Of a DNA stretch of 56,533 nt, positions 55,351 to 56,533 are shown piece after piece. Location: positions 1-56,533 of the forward strand of contig CALFBH010000015.1 in NCBI GenBank assembly GCA_937951615.1, written 5' to 3'. Position 1 is the stretch's first letter. Each line of letters opens with the position of its first letter. This DNA comes from an uncultured Saprospiraceae bacterium. Its GTDB lineage: Bacteria > Bacteroidota > Bacteroidia > Chitinophagales > Saprospiraceae. Made by a program: the position numbers and the translations under genes. A model generated the notes under the pieces. The model ran no database searches and was not told where the DNA came from. It was given only the letters and a program-made list of their open reading frames with translations.

Positions 55351-56406
55351 ATGCAGAATTTCAACCAACTCATTATGCTGCTTGTACTAACAAGCATTCC
55401 CACTCACCTATTCAGCCTAAATACTCTTTGCCATCAAACTGCTGAATACAGCACAATAATCATCAACCTTGAAAATCTAATCAATCCTTTATGCTACGGA
55501 GACCTAAACGGAAGTATAGATATAAGGGTAATCGGCGGAATAGCTCCTTACACCTACGACTGGGATAATGACGGAATCGGTGATAATGACGATTCCGAAG
55601 ACTTACAGAATCTGGGCGCAGGAACTTATAACATAACAGCCACAGATGCTGCCAACAATACAGTCAGTTTAGCAGTAACACTTACCGAACCTCCTTACTT
55701 TAGTATATCTGCTCCATTAGCAGTAGCTGTAACCTGCTATGGCACAAGTCAGGCTTATATTTCTGTATTCCCCTCAGGAGGGACGCCTCCATATACCTAC
55801 GACTGGGACAATGATGGAGTTGGCGATAATGATGATGCGCAGGAAATTGGAGGACTTAGCGCAGGAACTTATTCTCTAACGGTTATGGACGCAAATGGCT
55901 GTACAAGAAGTCATAGCAGGACAGTATATAACCTGTCACCACTCGCGCTTGTATGGAATACGATTACACCTGCATGTGCATCGGACAATGGCAAGGCAAC
56001 TAGTACACTTATTAATGATCCGACAATCGACCCAGCTCTTTATGACTTTGAACATGATGAGGACTTTCTACTTTATAATCAATACCTCTGGTCAAATGGC
56101 GACACTTACAGCCCAGACCTGGCTGCTGGCACGTATGGTGTTACAGTAACGGCAGATGGATCAGGCTGCACTGCCGTCAGCACTGTTACCATTCCTGAAG
56201 ATTGTACAATATGCCGCGACACGCTTCTACTAGAAAACACCATGACTTCTCCGCTTTATCGTGTCTATGAGTCTATCACTTCCTATGGCACTGTTGCTAC
56301 TGGCAATGCCATTGATTTCAAAGCTGGCGAAACTATTATTTTGCAAAATGGATTTAAAGTAGAACCACAGGCAGCATTTTCAGCAGAGATTGAAGATTGT
56401 AATTGA
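55351..56406 (+). CDS. Small SprB-repeat surface protein
   Basis: 351 aa with signal peptide (NQLIMLLVLTSIPTHLFS). Two SprB-type repeats with a C-x-G-x-x-N/Q-G start, GGxxPYTYDWDNDG-GDNDD calcium-binding middle and AGTYxxTxTDA end (about 48-110 and 126-188), then a third, divergent repeat. The C-terminal part (YRVYESITSYGTVATGNAID, ILQNGFKVEPQAAFSAEIEDC) is the kind found at the end of many Bacteroidota surface proteins. SprB is the gliding adhesin but is more than 6000 aa, so this is a small relative. It is probably secreted to the cell surface. Confidence 0.85.
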   Translation: MQNFNQLIMLLVLTSIPTHLFSLNTLCHQTAEYSTIIINLENLINPLCYGDLNGSIDIRVIGGIAPYTYDWDNDGIGDNDDSEDLQNLGAGTYNITATDAANNTVSLAVTLTEPPYFSISAPLAVAVTCYGTSQAYISVFPSGGTPPYTYDWDNDGVGDNDDAQEIGGLSAGTYSLTVMDANGCTRSHSRTVYNLSPLALVWNTITPACASDNGKATSTLINDPTIDPALYDFEHDEDFLLYNQYLWSNGDTYSPDLAAGTYGVTVTADGSGCTAVSTVTIPEDCTICRDTLLLENTMTSPLYRVYESITSYGTVATGNAIDFKAGETIILQNGFKVEPQAAFSAEIEDCN

Positions 56407-56412
56407 TTTATT

Positions 56413-56533
56413 GTGTTGAGGTGTTGAGGTGTTGAGGTGTTGAGGTGTTGAGGTGTTGAGGTGTTGAGGTGTTGAGGTGTTGAGGTGTTGAGGTGTTGAG
56501 GTGTTGAGGTGTTGAGGTGTTGAGGTGTTGAGG
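56413..56533. repeat. 8-bp tandem repeat running to the window end
   Basis: GTGTTGAG is repeated 15 times without interruption from 56413 to the edge (121 bp). It uses the same words as the left arms of the hairpin elements, so it is probably the left arm of one truncated by the window. It is a good candidate for slippage and for an assembly break. Confidence 0.95.

Overview
The window looks like a chromosomal segment from a Bacteroidota genome, most likely Saprospiria or a close relative. The evidence is a type IX secretion (T9SS) sorting domain, SprB-type repeats, TonB energy transducers with proline-rich linkers, DUF4294 and DUF2147 proteins, a VanZ/gcvH neighbourhood, and TAnnTTTG promoter elements. 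The lineage below phylum is inference. No tRNA, rRNA, CRISPR array or replication origin was found. The left edge cuts a group II intron and the right edge cuts an 8-bp tandem repeat, so both ends look like repeat-limited ends.

Layout. 1-3300: 5' end of a group II intron seated directly behind an intrinsic terminator, then a two-gene minus-strand operon of ovothiol synthase (ovoA) and a translationally coupled cupin. 3.6-7.3 kb: beta-oxidation pair (FadN-type dehydrogenase/hydratase and thiolase). 7.4-15 kb: TPR-histidine kinase, a secreted lysyl-oxidase/dockerin/T9SS protein, a NodB deacetylase, an Omp85-like barrel and NAD kinase. 15-22.4 kb (minus): exopolysaccharide block ugd-uxs-rfbB-SLBB exporter-Wzz, making UDP-xylose and dTDP-4-keto-6-deoxyglucose and exporting polymer. 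22.6-33.4 kb: cell-envelope genes (barrel protein, Kdo transferase, sodium symporter, Wzi/RemB-like barrel, MerR regulator, M23 peptidase, phosphodiester glycosidase, DUF4294, DUF2147). 33.5-38.3 kb: aldehyde dehydrogenase, then a porin and an FMN-binding protein behind a promoter with two matching operator dyads, and an SPFH protein. 38.7-44.9 kb: a membrane-anchored subtilase, a membrane-anchored TPR-CHAT caspase-like protease and a protein with a possible helix-hairpin-helix segment, all co-oriented; this is the best candidate for an undescribed system. 45.1-50 kb: two TonB paralogues around gcvH and a VanZ-like gene, then a TPR lipoprotein-size protein. 50.1-54.9 kb (minus): acyltransferase, two rhomboids, mutL and a small membrane protein. 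55.3 kb to the end: a small SprB-repeat surface protein.

The most unusual non-coding signal is a family of intergenic hairpin elements. Their arms are built of degenerate 6-10 bp micro-repeats whose sequence differs from locus to locus. In five of them the tip is a 6-7 bp stem of the form (A)TTTTGC-N3-GCAAAA(T) with a different triplet at each locus. They occupy many of the intergenic spaces here, often right up to a start or stop codon, and no standard feature type explains them.
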